A DNA stretch of 64,000 nt from MED-G16 sp964467915 (GCA_964467915.1 CAYXSW010000002.1:54391-118390); one strand, 5' to 3'. Counted from the first letter of the stretch, positions 52,643 through 61,455 are shown. Numbers and translations are program-made. The notes: generated by a model from the sequence alone, not told the origin.

Positions 52643-53932
52643 TCATTTATTCATAATATCTTCAATTTCATCAGGTAAAATTGGAATATTTTCCATTAAG
52701 TTAATATTGTTATTATCTCCTACAAGAATATTATCTTCTAGCCTTACACCTATATTTTCTTCTCTGATATAAATACCTGGCTCAACAGTAAATACATTTC
52801 CCGGCCTTAGGTCAACATAAAAGTCTCCTACATCGTGTACGTCTAAGCCTAAATGATGCGAAGTTCCATGCATAAAGTATTTTTTAAAAAGTGGATTTTT
52901 TGGATCTTGATTTTTAACATCAACTTTATCTATAAGTTTAATTTCAATTAACTCACTTTCCATTATTTTACCGACTTCTTTATGGTAATCATTGATTGAT
53001 ATGCCTGGCCTCAATATATTAGTTGCCTTATTTTTAACATTAATAACGGCATTATATATTTCTAGCTGTCTTTTTGTGAATTTTCCATTAACAGGTATAG
53101 TTCTTGTCATATCTGACTTATAATTAGCGTACTCAGCAGCAACATCCATAAGAATTAATTCTCCTGATTTACATTGAGTTTTATTTTCATTGTAGTGAAG
53201 AGAACAAGCATTTATTCCAGTTGCAATTATTGGATGGTAGGCGAATCCTTTTGACCTATTTTTTATAAATTCATGTATAAATTCTGCCTCGATATCAAAT
53301 TCCCAAATATCAGGTTTTACATATTCTAAAATTCTTCTAAAACCTTTCTCTGTTATATCACATGCCCTCTGAATTAAATTTATTTCAGTTTTATCTTTTA
53401 CCATTCTAAGGTCACTTAGAATAGGGTATGACCTTTTGATTTTATAGGACGAGTATCTTTTTTCTATTTCAAGGATAAATCTGTCTTGAGGAGTTTGAAT
53501 TTTTGTACTTGACCTAATATGTTCATTCTTATCTAAATATATATCATTAGATTCAGCTAATATTAAATTGAGAATATTCTCAAAATTGCTATTCCACATT
53601 ACTGTTTTTATTCCTGAGATTTCTTTAGCTTCTTTTTTTGTCAATTTGTTTCCTTCCCAAATAGATATTTCTTCACTTGTCTCTTTGATAAAAAGTATTT
53701 CCCTCATTTTTTTATCAGGAAAATTTGGAGCTAAAATCAAAAAAGTTTCTTCTTGATCGATACCTGTGAGATAGAGTAGATTTGTGCTCTGAACAAAATG
53801 TAGAGTCTCGTCAGCATTTGTTGGCATGAACTCATTAGAAACAAAAACTGATGCAGAATTTTGATTTACCTTATCTAAATAATTTTTTCTATTATTTATG
53901 TAAAGATTATTATCAATTTTTTCGTAACGCAT
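52643..53932 (-). CDS. pepP: Xaa-Pro aminopeptidase (aminopeptidase P, M24B)
   Basis: Metallo-aminopeptidase removing residues before proline. The 429-residue protein has an N-terminal creatinase-like domain (about 1-150; NSASVFVSNEFMPTNADETLHFVQSTNLLYLTG) and a pita-bread catalytic domain (about 175-425). Two-metal ligands are visible: Asp in LILMDVAAEYANYKSDMTR (two Asp), His in FMHGTSHHLGLDVHDVG, Glu in FTVEPGIYI and Glu in GVRLEDNILV. Signal peptide absent, so cytoplasmic. Divergent from the O-methyltransferase gene across 60 bases. Confidence 0.92.
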   Translation of the reverse strand: MRYEKIDNNLYINNRKNYLDKVNQNSASVFVSNEFMPTNADETLHFVQSTNLLYLTGIDQEETFLILAPNFPDKKMREILFIKETSEEISIWEGNKLTKKEAKEISGIKTVMWNSNFENILNLILAESNDIYLDKNEHIRSSTKIQTPQDRFILEIEKRYSSYKIKRSYPILSDLRMVKDKTEINLIQRACDITEKGFRRILEYVKPDIWEFDIEAEFIHEFIKNRSKGFAYHPIIATGINACSLHYNENKTQCKSGELILMDVAAEYANYKSDMTRTIPVNGKFTKRQLEIYNAVINVKNKATNILRPGISINDYHKEVGKIMESELIEIKLIDKVDVKNQDPKNPLFKKYFMHGTSHHLGLDVHDVGDFYVDLRPGNVFTVEPGIYIREENIGVRLEDNILVGDNNNINLMENIPILPDEIEDIMNK

Positions 53933-53991
53933 ATATTATATTTTTCTTCTAAAGATACATTAATTGTTAATAAATTTTTAATTTGCCTCAT

Positions 53992-54642
53992 ATGGATTTA
54001 GTAGATGAGAATATTGAAAATTATGTAGTATCCTTATCAGACTCAGAGACGCCTCTCTTAAAGGAAATTAGTGAGTATACTCAAAAATATGTTCACCAGC
54101 CAAGAATGTTATCAGGCCATTTACAGGGAAGAATATTAAGTTTTATGTCAAAAATAATAGCACCAAAAAATATTCTAGAAATAGGAACCTACACAGGCTA
54201 TTCTGCCCTTTGTTTAGCTGAAGGCCTACAGGAAGATGGAGTGCTAATCACAATTGATAAAGACAAAGGGTTATATGAAAAGGTAAGCTCTTTCTTTAAA
54301 AAGTCAGAGTTAGGAAAAAACATAAAACAGAAAGTTGGGATTGCATTAGATGTTATCCCAACTCTTGACTTAAAGTATGACCTTGTCTTTATAGATGCAG
54401 ATAAGAAAAATTATAAAAATTATTTTGACATGGTAATACCTATGTTAAATAAACGAGGTGTTATAATAGTTGATAATGTTTTATGGAGTGGAAAAGTCAC
54501 CCAACTTGATAAGTATCAAAATGATAAAATAGCCGTATATATGAATGAATTTAACAATTACATAAAAAATAATAAATATATATCTAAGCTTATATTACCA
54601 ATTAGAGATGGATTAACTCTAATAACAAAAAATGGGAACTAG
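53992..54642 (+). CDS. O-methyltransferase (class I SAM-dependent, Methyltransf_3)
   Basis: Start set at ATG 53992 (MDLVDENIENYVVSLSDSETPLL), 216 residues. This N-terminus matches the family, whereas the in-frame TTG at 53983 adds three residues in what looks like promoter sequence. SAM-binding motif I ILEIGTYTGYSALCLAEGL, metal-binding Asp in DLVFIDADKKNYKNYFD and VDNVLWSGKV are diagnostic of the CCoAOMT/COMT-like group. The physiological substrate (catechols, a metabolite or tRNA) is not known for bacterial members. It overlaps the lytic transglycosylase gene by 11 bases. Confidence 0.9.
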   Translation: MDLVDENIENYVVSLSDSETPLLKEISEYTQKYVHQPRMLSGHLQGRILSFMSKIIAPKNILEIGTYTGYSALCLAEGLQEDGVLITIDKDKGLYEKVSSFFKKSELGKNIKQKVGIALDVIPTLDLKYDLVFIDADKKNYKNYFDMVIPMLNKRGVIIVDNVLWSGKVTQLDKYQNDKIAVYMNEFNNYIKNNKYISKLILPIRDGLTLITKNGN

Positions 54643-55876
54643 GACAAATAAGTTTTTTCTTTTATTTTTTTCGATAACTTTTAATGCTATCTCACAACCA
54701 TCACCAAAAGTTCCAGAAAAAATTAGAATTGATAATATGGTTCTTCATATATCAGATAATATTTCTACTACATTACAAAGTGAAGTAGATGCACTTCACC
54801 TTAACAAGAAATATTTTCAAATATTTATAGATAGGATTAACATATATTTCCCGATAATAGAAAGAATTTTAGAGGAAGAAGAGATGCCTAATGATTTAAA
54901 ATTTTTAGCTCTTCAAGAAAGTGCATTAATTTCAGAGGCAGTATCTGCATCTAATGCAGTTGGTTTTTGGCAATTTAAGAAGGATACTGGTGAGGATTAT
55001 GGTCTTATAATTAATGATAAAATAGATGAAAGAAAAAACATTGTATCATCTACAAGGGCTGCTTCAAGATATATTAAGAATAGCAACTTTTTATTTGAGA
55101 ATTGGGTTTTCTCTATACTCTCTCACTTAAAAGGCTTAAATGGTGCTAAGGCTATAGTTGACCCTAAGCTTTATGGGGCAAAGAGGATGAACATAGATGA
55201 GAACACACATTGGTATATTATAAGATTCCTTGCACATAAAATTGCTTTCGAAGGTTATATAAATTCTGATGAATACAACATGAGTTACTCAGTATTTGAA
55301 AATAATTCTTTTAAAAGTGTAAAAAAATTATCAAATAACTTATCAGTAAGTTCTGATGATGTTTTTAAATTAAACACGTGGATCAAATCAGATAAAATTC
55401 CTACAGATAGAGTATATAGTTTTATAATACCTGAAAAAAAAGAAAATGTATTTACACGAGTAAGTTCAGGTGTAGGTGATAAAATTAATTCATTTATTGA
55501 ATCAAATTTCACTTCTCCTGTAGATGAAAAGGTTTTGAAAGTATTATCTCAAAAAATAATTCATCTTAATGGGCTTCCAGCTCTTATTGCAGATTCACTT
55601 GATAACATTGATAATGTAATTAGTCTTTATAATATATCTAAGAAAAAATTTTTAAGTTATAATGATATTAATAATGATCATAAGATGATAAAAGGATTAC
55701 CTTATTATCTTTCAAAAAAAAGAAAAAGAGGGAGAGTTCAGTTATATCTAAGACGGGAAGATGAAAGTTTATGGGAAATTTCTCAGCTATTTGGAGTAGA
55801 ACTAAGTAGCATAAAAAAATTTAATAAAGAAAATAAAACATCTAAAATTTTATTAAAAAGGAGGTCTATTCTTTGA
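54632..55876 (+). CDS. mltD: Membrane-bound lytic murein transglycosylase with LysM (MltD-like)
   Basis: Cleaves peptidoglycan glycan strands to 1,6-anhydro-MurNAc ends. The 414-residue protein has a signal peptide about 1-22 (KFFLLFFSITFNAISQ). The SLT domain (about 75-225) has the catalytic Glu in LKFLALQESAL and the companion SASNAVGFWQFKKDTGEDYGL motif. A helical middle follows, then a C-terminal LysM-like segment (about 362-405; QLYLRREDESLWEISQLFGVELSSIKKFN). The last residues overlap the convergent Gfo/Idh gene by 11 bases. Flavobacterial MltD proteins often have two LysM repeats; one is clearly seen here. Confidence 0.85.
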   Translation: MGTRTNKFFLLFFSITFNAISQPSPKVPEKIRIDNMVLHISDNISTTLQSEVDALHLNKKYFQIFIDRINIYFPIIERILEEEEMPNDLKFLALQESALISEAVSASNAVGFWQFKKDTGEDYGLIINDKIDERKNIVSSTRAASRYIKNSNFLFENWVFSILSHLKGLNGAKAIVDPKLYGAKRMNIDENTHWYIIRFLAHKIAFEGYINSDEYNMSYSVFENNSFKSVKKLSNNLSVSSDDVFKLNTWIKSDKIPTDRVYSFIIPEKKENVFTRVSSGVGDKINSFIESNFTSPVDEKVLKVLSQKIIHLNGLPALIADSLDNIDNVISLYNISKKKFLSYNDINNDHKMIKGLPYYLSKKRKRGRVQLYLRREDESLWEISQLFGVELSSIKKFNKENKTSKILLKRRSIL

Positions 55877-57062
55877 TAATTTTTTCAACTATTTTTCCGT
55901 CATTTTTATTTTTTAAAATTAATTTTTTATCCCCGTAATGTGTTACTTCTTCCTTTACTAAATAATACTTCTCATTATATTCTTCTAAAGTATTGATTTT
56001 TTTAACACCTTCTCTTCCTCTCCATATATCTAAATTTATTTTTTCCCACTTCTTACTTTTAATAGATTTATATGATGCGTCAATTATTGCGTTTACTATA
56101 TATCCATCGTAAAATGTTTCTGAAGGACTCTCTCCTTTTTCTAACGCGTCAAACATATTTGCAAACATATGATTATATCCAAGCTCATTTAACTCATCTC
56201 CAACTGGAAAAATCCATCCAGAATCAGATTCGGCTTTCTCTGCTACATAGTCACTTCCTTTACCAGTTGTAAACATTTCAAATCCTGTTCTTAAAAAGGA
56301 ATTTACCCAAATAGTTCCTTCAGTTCCCATGACCTCGTCTCTCAAATCTAGGCCTCCTCTAAAAGTCCAACTAACTTCAAATTGACCTATGGCTCCGTTT
56401 TCATATTTTACCAATCCTATTGCGTGATCTTCTGCATCTATGGGTTTCACTTGAGTATCACCCCAACACATTACTTCAACTGGTTTAATATCTTTTCCAA
56501 TATAGTTTCTGCTTATTTCAATACAATGACAACCTAAATCTAAAATACAACCTCCTCCGGCTTGTTCTTTATCCCAAAACCATTCACTGTGAGGTCCAGG
56601 ATGAGTCTCTCTTGATTTTGTCCAAATAATTTCACCAAGACTTCCTGTCTTGACACTATCTAAAGCTTTAAGAAATTTAGGGGTATAGCAAAGATCCTCT
56701 AAGTATCCGGCAAATATCCCAGCTTTTTCAACTGCCTCCACCATTCTCTTAGCTTCTTGTGCAGTTCTTCCTAATGGCTTTGTGCAAATAACTGCTTTAT
56801 TGTGTTTACAACATAGATGAACAGCTTCTTCGTGAAGATTATTTGGAAGCGATACACAAACAACATCAACATCTTTGTGTGATATAGATTCTTCCATATC
56901 GATAGTCCAATGAGGGACACTATAATCTTTTGCAAATTTTTTTGCACTTTCTTCTCTTCGAGAATAAATAGAAACTACTCGGTCTTTATTTCTATAACCA
57001 TGTAGTGAGTCAGTATAAAACCTACCAATAAAACCAGATCCTAACATTGAAATTTTTTGCAT
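55866..57062 (-). CDS. Gfo/Idh/MocA family oxidoreductase (cytoplasmic)
   Basis: NAD(P)-dependent sugar oxidoreductase of 398 residues. The N-terminal Rossmann fold has ISMLGSGFIGRFYTDSL and the IYSRREESAKKFA segment. The catalytic Lys lies in AVICTKPLGRTAQEAKRMVEA, where Thr replaces the usual Glu of the EKP motif. The C-terminal domain carries GGGCILDLGCHCIEISRNYI with the Asp/His active-site pair and EVSWTFRGGLDLRDEVMGTEGTI. There is no signal peptide. Seven bases downstream of the NHS permease on the same strand, it probably oxidises or reduces the imported sugar or polyol. Confidence 0.88.
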   Translation of the reverse strand: MQKISMLGSGFIGRFYTDSLHGYRNKDRVVSIYSRREESAKKFAKDYSVPHWTIDMEESISHKDVDVVCVSLPNNLHEEAVHLCCKHNKAVICTKPLGRTAQEAKRMVEAVEKAGIFAGYLEDLCYTPKFLKALDSVKTGSLGEIIWTKSRETHPGPHSEWFWDKEQAGGGCILDLGCHCIEISRNYIGKDIKPVEVMCWGDTQVKPIDAEDHAIGLVKYENGAIGQFEVSWTFRGGLDLRDEVMGTEGTIWVNSFLRTGFEMFTTGKGSDYVAEKAESDSGWIFPVGDELNELGYNHMFANMFDALEKGESPSETFYDGYIVNAIIDASYKSIKSKKWEKINLDIWRGREGVKKINTLEEYNEKYYLVKEEVTHYGDKKLILKNKNDGKIVEKIIKE

Positions 57063-57068
57063 AATTAT

Positions 57069-58241
57069 TTAATTTTTTTCTTTAAAAAATACAATTAAAA
57101 ATAATAATACCGCTCCTGAGATGTAAGCTGGAACCATCCAAATATCTCCCCAATTTTTTATTGTCTCAATAGTGTTACTATCAGTAATTATACCTGAAAA
57201 CCAAGAACCAATAGTCATTCCTATTCCATATGTTGCAACGGTAAATAAACCTTGAGCAGCATTTTTAATTTTTTCTCCAGCTTTATTTTCAGTGTACATA
57301 TATCCAGTTACAAAAAAGAAATCATAGCAAATTCCATGAAGAAGAATTCCTGAAATTATCATCCAGTATGATGCCTCTAAATCTCCATTTGCAAAAAAGA
57401 AAAATCTTAATGCCCAAGCTGCTATACCAATAATGAGAATATTTTTTACACCTAATCTATAATATAGAAAAGGAATCAAAAGAATAAATATTGCTTCAGA
57501 AATTTGACCGTATATCATCTTGCCAGCTGCTCCCTCCATACCTAAATCATTTAAGAACACATTGGCAAAAGAATAATAGAAGGATAAAGGAATGCAAATT
57601 AATATTGCAGATATAAAGAAAATAAGATATGATTTATCTTTAAGTAGAACTAGGCCTTCTAAACCTAATGGTGAGCCATCAGTTTTACCTTTTGGAGGAA
57701 CATTAGGAAGAGAAAAAGAAAAAACCCCTAGTAGTATAGAGGCTCCTGCGGCAAGATAGAAAGTGTATGCAATGCTTCCAATATTATTTTCTAGTTGAAG
57801 CTTCCCAATTATGAATCCAGCAACAATCCAACCAAATGTACCAAAAAATCTAATTACTGGAAAAGTCTTTCCGGAATCACTTACATTGGCAAAAACTATA
57901 TTGTTAGATAGTGCAACGGTAGGCATATACATTAAGGAGTAGACCAAGACAGTACCAATAAATAGAATGGAAGATGATACATGAGTAGCATATATTAAAA
58001 GAAATCCTCCAATTATATGAAGTGCACCCATAGCCTTCTGTGCAGAAAAATACCTGTCAGCAACTGAGCCAACAAAAATTGGTGATAAAATTGCTGCAAA
58101 TGCAAAAACACTATAAGCCCAACCTATTTCTTCTCCAGATGAATTTAAAATTTGTGCCATGTATGTTCCAGCGGTAACATACCATGCTCCCCAAATGAAA
58201 TATTGGAGGAACATCATTGATGAAAGTTTAAAGTTTTTCAT
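57069..58241 (-). CDS. MFS permease, nucleoside:H+ symporter (NHS) family
   Basis: Inner-membrane transporter of 390 residues with 12 hydrophobic helices. The N-terminus KLSSMMFLQYFIWGAWYVTAGTYM is the NHS/NupG-XapB signature, as are LSPIFVGSVADRYFSAQKAMG and VIRFFGTFGWIVAGFIIG. Family members move nucleosides in enterobacteria, but in Bacteroidetes and Planctomycetes close relatives sit beside Gfo/Idh enzymes and likely carry sugars or sugar derivatives. It is upstream gene of a two-gene minus-strand operon with the cytoplasmic Gfo/Idh, divergent from the exported one. Confidence 0.85.
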   Translation of the reverse strand: MKNFKLSSMMFLQYFIWGAWYVTAGTYMAQILNSSGEEIGWAYSVFAFAAILSPIFVGSVADRYFSAQKAMGALHIIGGFLLIYATHVSSSILFIGTVLVYSLMYMPTVALSNNIVFANVSDSGKTFPVIRFFGTFGWIVAGFIIGKLQLENNIGSIAYTFYLAAGASILLGVFSFSLPNVPPKGKTDGSPLGLEGLVLLKDKSYLIFFISAILICIPLSFYYSFANVFLNDLGMEGAAGKMIYGQISEAIFILLIPFLYYRLGVKNILIIGIAAWALRFFFFANGDLEASYWMIISGILLHGICYDFFFVTGYMYTENKAGEKIKNAAQGLFTVATYGIGMTIGSWFSGIITDSNTIETIKNWGDIWMVPAYISGAVLLFLIVFFKEKN

Positions 58242-58349
58242 ATTTAGTTTGGTTAATTAGTGTCAACTATTATTAAGTTAAAAAAAAAATTTTTAAATTA
58301 AAGTGATTTTATATCAATATTAACCGACTAACCTTTTTAACTGATTCAT

Positions 58350-59795
58350 ATGAAAAAAAATAATTCAAAAAAGAATTCAAGAAGAGATTTTATTAAACAT
58401 GGTACAATTGCAGCTTCAAGCTTTTTTATTGTTCCAAGATATGTACTTGGTGGTGATGGTTATACATCTCCTAGTGATAAATTAAATATTGCAGGAATTG
58501 GTGTAGGTGGTAAAGGCACATCAGATTTATGGTATGCTTCAAGTGAAGGAAAAGAAAATGTTGTTGCACTATGTGATGTTGACATGGGTGATATTAGCGC
58601 TAAGTCAAGAAATAGATTTCCAAAAGCTAAATTTTATCAAGATTATCGAGTTATGTTTGATAAACAAAAAGACATTGATGCAGTAACTATCTCTTCACCT
58701 GATCATGTTCATGCTTTACAGGCGTTAGCAGCTATGGACCTAGGGGTTCATGTTTATGTTCAAAAGCCTTTGACTCATAATATTAAAGAGGCGAGAATGC
58801 TTACCGAAAAAGCAAGAGAAAAAAATATAGTTACACAGATGGGAAATCAAGGAGCATCAAATACTGGTATGAGAAAAGCTCAAGAGTGGTTTGATGCAGG
58901 ATTAATCGGAGAAGTTGATGAGGTATATGTTTGGACAAATAGACCAGTATGGCCTCAAGGTATTCCTGTACCAAAATCAGATGGAAGTTCTGTGCCAGAA
59001 GGTCTTGATTGGGATTTATGGTTAGGACCGGCCCCAAAGATAGACTATACTAATGCATATCATCCATTCAATTGGAGGGGATGGTGGGCATACGGAACAG
59101 GTGCGTTAGGAGATATGGGTTGCCATCTAATAGATGTTCCTTTTAGAACACTAGGATTACATTATCCAAAAGCTGTAGAATGTAGTGTAGGCCAAGTCTT
59201 CATTAAGATGTGGAGTCCAGAATATATTCCAGAAGGCTGTCCTCCTTCTTCTTCAGTCACTTTAGATTTTGCTGCTACTGATAAAAATAAAATTCCTCTT
59301 AAAATGAGATGGTTAGATGGTGGTATTAGACCTCCGCACCCAGACTTAATCCCAGCTAATGATTCTTTAGGAGATGAGAGTAGCTCCAATGGTGTTATGA
59401 TGATTGGTTCTAAAGGGATAATTACAACAGGTGTGTATGGTTTTACTCCAAAATTATATAGGAAAGGTCAGGAGACAGTAGAATTTGATACTTCTAATCA
59501 ACCAGGTAATGAGTTTGGGCATCAGACAAAATGGGTTAAAGCATGTAAGTCGGGATTTAATAGCTCTGAACATAAAGCTTTAACATCTTCTTTTGATTAC
59601 TCTGGACCTATGACGGAAACAGTGTTAATGGGTAATATTGCCATAAGAAGTTATATGGAAAAGAAAAGTGGCATTGGAAACTCTTATCCAGGAAGAAAAA
59701 AATTATTATGGGATGGCGATGCAATGAAGATAACGAATTACGATGATGCTAATAAGTTTGTAACTAGAGACTATAGAAAGGGCTGGGAAATTTAA
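58350..59795 (+). CDS. Tat-exported Gfo/Idh/MocA family oxidoreductase
   Basis: The protein has 481 residues. A twin-arginine signal (about 10-35, NSRRDFIKHGTIAASSFFIV) implies folded export with its nucleotide cofactor bound, as for glucose-fructose oxidoreductase. The Rossmann start LNIAGIGVGGKGTSDL, DAVTISSPDHVHALQALAAM and VHVYVQKPLTHNIKEARMLTE (Lys catalytic, QKP replacing EKP) follow. The C-terminal part includes WRGWWAYGTGALGDMGCHLIDVPFRTLGL and a Trp/Pro-rich cap typical of the Bacteroidetes/Planctomycetes subgroup. It is divergent from the permease gene and converges on dnaX with stop codons overlapping by 4 bases. Confidence 0.88.
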   Translation: MKKNNSKKNSRRDFIKHGTIAASSFFIVPRYVLGGDGYTSPSDKLNIAGIGVGGKGTSDLWYASSEGKENVVALCDVDMGDISAKSRNRFPKAKFYQDYRVMFDKQKDIDAVTISSPDHVHALQALAAMDLGVHVYVQKPLTHNIKEARMLTEKAREKNIVTQMGNQGASNTGMRKAQEWFDAGLIGEVDEVYVWTNRPVWPQGIPVPKSDGSSVPEGLDWDLWLGPAPKIDYTNAYHPFNWRGWWAYGTGALGDMGCHLIDVPFRTLGLHYPKAVECSVGQVFIKMWSPEYIPEGCPPSSSVTLDFAATDKNKIPLKMRWLDGGIRPPHPDLIPANDSLGDESSSNGVMMIGSKGIITTGVYGFTPKLYRKGQETVEFDTSNQPGNEFGHQTKWVKACKSGFNSSEHKALTSSFDYSGPMTETVLMGNIAIRSYMEKKSGIGNSYPGRKKLLWDGDAMKITNYDDANKFVTRDYRKGWEI

Positions 59796-61402
59796 AACTC
59801 ATAGTCAAGTCCTAACTTGTTCTTTAATTCTTTCAAACTACTATTTTTTTTAGATAGATATTCAAACTTATCTTTGTTAGTATAAATTGTTTTTTCTTTT
59901 TCTTTTGGTGCTACTTCCTTTTTTACATCAATATTTTCAACAAAAACACTTTTAAGTTTTCTGTTTAGTCTATTCTCTAAATTTTCAAAAATTGTTCCTT
60001 CTAACTCATTTTCAAGATGAAAAATAACACTATGTTTTTCTATTGTTTTTTTCTTTTTAAGTATTGCAACTTCAGATTTTTTTTCTTTAAGAGATATAAT
60101 TAATTCTTCAATAACCTTATTAAAACCTTCAGCAGAAAAATCAATTTTCTCAGATATTATCTCTTTAGCTTCTTCAATTTTATTTACTTTTTGTTTTTTA
60201 AATAAATTTTTAAGGTTGGGTGTTTCTTTTGGTTTACTTTCATCTTTATTTAAAGAGTTATCAACTTTCTTTTCCTCTTCAACTTTCTTTTCCTCTTTTT
60301 CAAATTGGACTTTATTCTCATTCTTTTGAATTAAAGTTTTTTTTTTATTTATAGAACATAATTTTATCAATCCTATTTCTGTATGAATTTTATGATTACT
60401 GGACAATTTGTAATTAATTTCAAATTCATTTAAAATTTCAATTCCTTCAACAATAAAATCTAATGCAATTCTTTTTACTTGATCTAAGTATTTCACCTTA
60501 TCAGTTTCAGATACTTCCATTATCTCAACTAATTTTTCATTTTGAGATAATAGCAAGTTACGAAAGTGATTTGATAACCCATTTAATAAATTAAAACTCT
60601 CAAACCCCTTTAAAATAATCTCATTATGAATAAGAAGTGTATCTGTAGTATTTGATTCATATAAAAGATCTGTAATTTTAAAAAAGTAGTCGTTATCAAG
60701 GATATTTAAATTTTTGGTAACATCTTCTAAGGATATTTTAGAGTTTTTTGAGAAAGTTTTTATAAGGTCTAGTGTTGAGAGTGCATCTCTCATGGCACCA
60801 TCAGCTTTCTGGGCAATTATATGTAAAGCTTCATCTTCATATTCAATTTTTTCTTTATTCAAAATATCTATAAGTTTTGATTTGATATCTGAAATTTCAA
60901 TTCTATTAAAATCATAAATTTGACATCTTGATAAAATTGTAGGTATCACTTTATTTTTCTCTGTAGTAGCTAAAATAAAAATAGCATATGATGGTGGCTC
61001 TTCTAATGTTTTAAGAAATGCATTAAATGCAGCATTAGAAAGCATGTGAACCTCATCAATTATATAAACCTTGTACTTGCCAGCTTGTGGTGCATATCTT
61101 ACCTGATCAATTAGACTTCTTATATCATCAACTGAATTATTTGAAGCAGCATCAAGCTCATATATATTTAGATTATTATTGTTTTCTAGAGGATTGTCAA
61201 TATCAAAACCATTAATTTCATTAGCAAGAATTCTTGCACATGTTGTTTTACCAACACCTCTTGGCCCACAGAATAATAAAGATTGGGCAATCTTTTCATT
61301 TTTTACTGCATTTTGAAGAGTTGTGGTAACATGACTTTGCCCAATAACATCTTCAAATTTTATTGGTCTATATTTTCTAGCTGATACAACATATTTTTCC
61401 AC
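59792..61402 (-). CDS. dnaX: DNA polymerase III subunit gamma/tau
   Basis: Clamp-loader ATPase of the replisome, 536 residues. Domain I has Walker A GPRGVGKTTC (46-55), the DEVH box (116-119) and SRC (158-160). There is no obvious four-Cys zinc module; the cysteines of C-x8-C-x2-C-x2-C are replaced by an Asn-rich loop (about 66-80). Domains II-III end near 350. A charged linker (356-420) and tau-type tail follow. A run of ten A residues at codons 353-356 (60346-60337) lies exactly at the III/linker junction, and both other frames stop within six codons, suggesting a gamma product of about 356-361 residues by slippage. Confidence 0.93.
   Translation of the reverse strand: MEKYVVSARKYRPIKFEDVIGQSHVTTTLQNAVKNEKIAQSLLFCGPRGVGKTTCARILANEINGFDIDNPLENNNNLNIYELDAASNNSVDDIRSLIDQVRYAPQAGKYKVYIIDEVHMLSNAAFNAFLKTLEEPPSYAIFILATTEKNKVIPTILSRCQIYDFNRIEISDIKSKLIDILNKEKIEYEDEALHIIAQKADGAMRDALSTLDLIKTFSKNSKISLEDVTKNLNILDNDYFFKITDLLYESNTTDTLLIHNEIILKGFESFNLLNGLSNHFRNLLLSQNEKLVEIMEVSETDKVKYLDQVKRIALDFIVEGIEILNEFEINYKLSSNHKIHTEIGLIKLCSINKKKTLIQKNENKVQFEKEEKKVEEEKKVDNSLNKDESKPKETPNLKNLFKKQKVNKIEEAKEIISEKIDFSAEGFNKVIEELIISLKEKKSEVAILKKKKTIEKHSVIFHLENELEGTIFENLENRLNRKLKSVFVENIDVKKEVAPKEKEKTIYTNKDKFEYLSKKNSSLKELKNKLGLDYEF
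60261..60296 (-). repeat. 18-bp tandem duplication in dnaX linker
   Basis: Two perfect adjacent copies of an 18-base unit (60261-60278 and 60279-60296), encoding EEKKVE/EEKKVD-type hexapeptides in the disordered Lys/Glu linker of DnaX, about 40 bases downstream of the A10 tract. It keeps the frame and probably arose by replication slippage. Confidence 0.8.
60337..60346 (-). promoter_or_regulatory. A10 slippery tract in dnaX (putative gamma/tau switch)
   Basis: Ten A residues on the coding (minus) strand span three Lys codons and the first base of a Thr codon at residues 353-356. Gain of one A leads to TGA at 60320-60318 after six codons; loss of one A leads to TAA at 60333-60331 after one codon. 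Thermus thermophilus dnaX uses transcriptional slippage on an A-run for the same end, and E. coli uses ribosomal frameshifting at an A-rich site. Function here is inferred. Confidence 0.5.
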
Positions 61403-61421
61403 GGATGTAAATTAAATAAAT

Positions 61422-61429
61422 TAGATTTG
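61422..61429 (+). promoter_or_regulatory. Possible -7 element for tmRNA
   Basis: TAGATTTG (TAnnTTTG) lies 27 bases before the mature tmRNA 5' end. Transcription from here would give a precursor needing RNase P trimming, which is normal for tmRNA. No TTG lies at the ideal distance. Confidence 0.35.
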
Positions 61430-61455
61430 CGCAACAATATTGTTCTTTGTTTTTT

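Noticed and set aside
53983..53991. TTG start for the O-methyltransferase
   Set aside because: Family N-terminus fits ATG 53992, and the TTG lies in AT-rich upstream sequence.
60261..60296. Direct repeat as CRISPR or other array
   Set aside because: Only two adjacent copies, no spacer, in frame inside dnaX.
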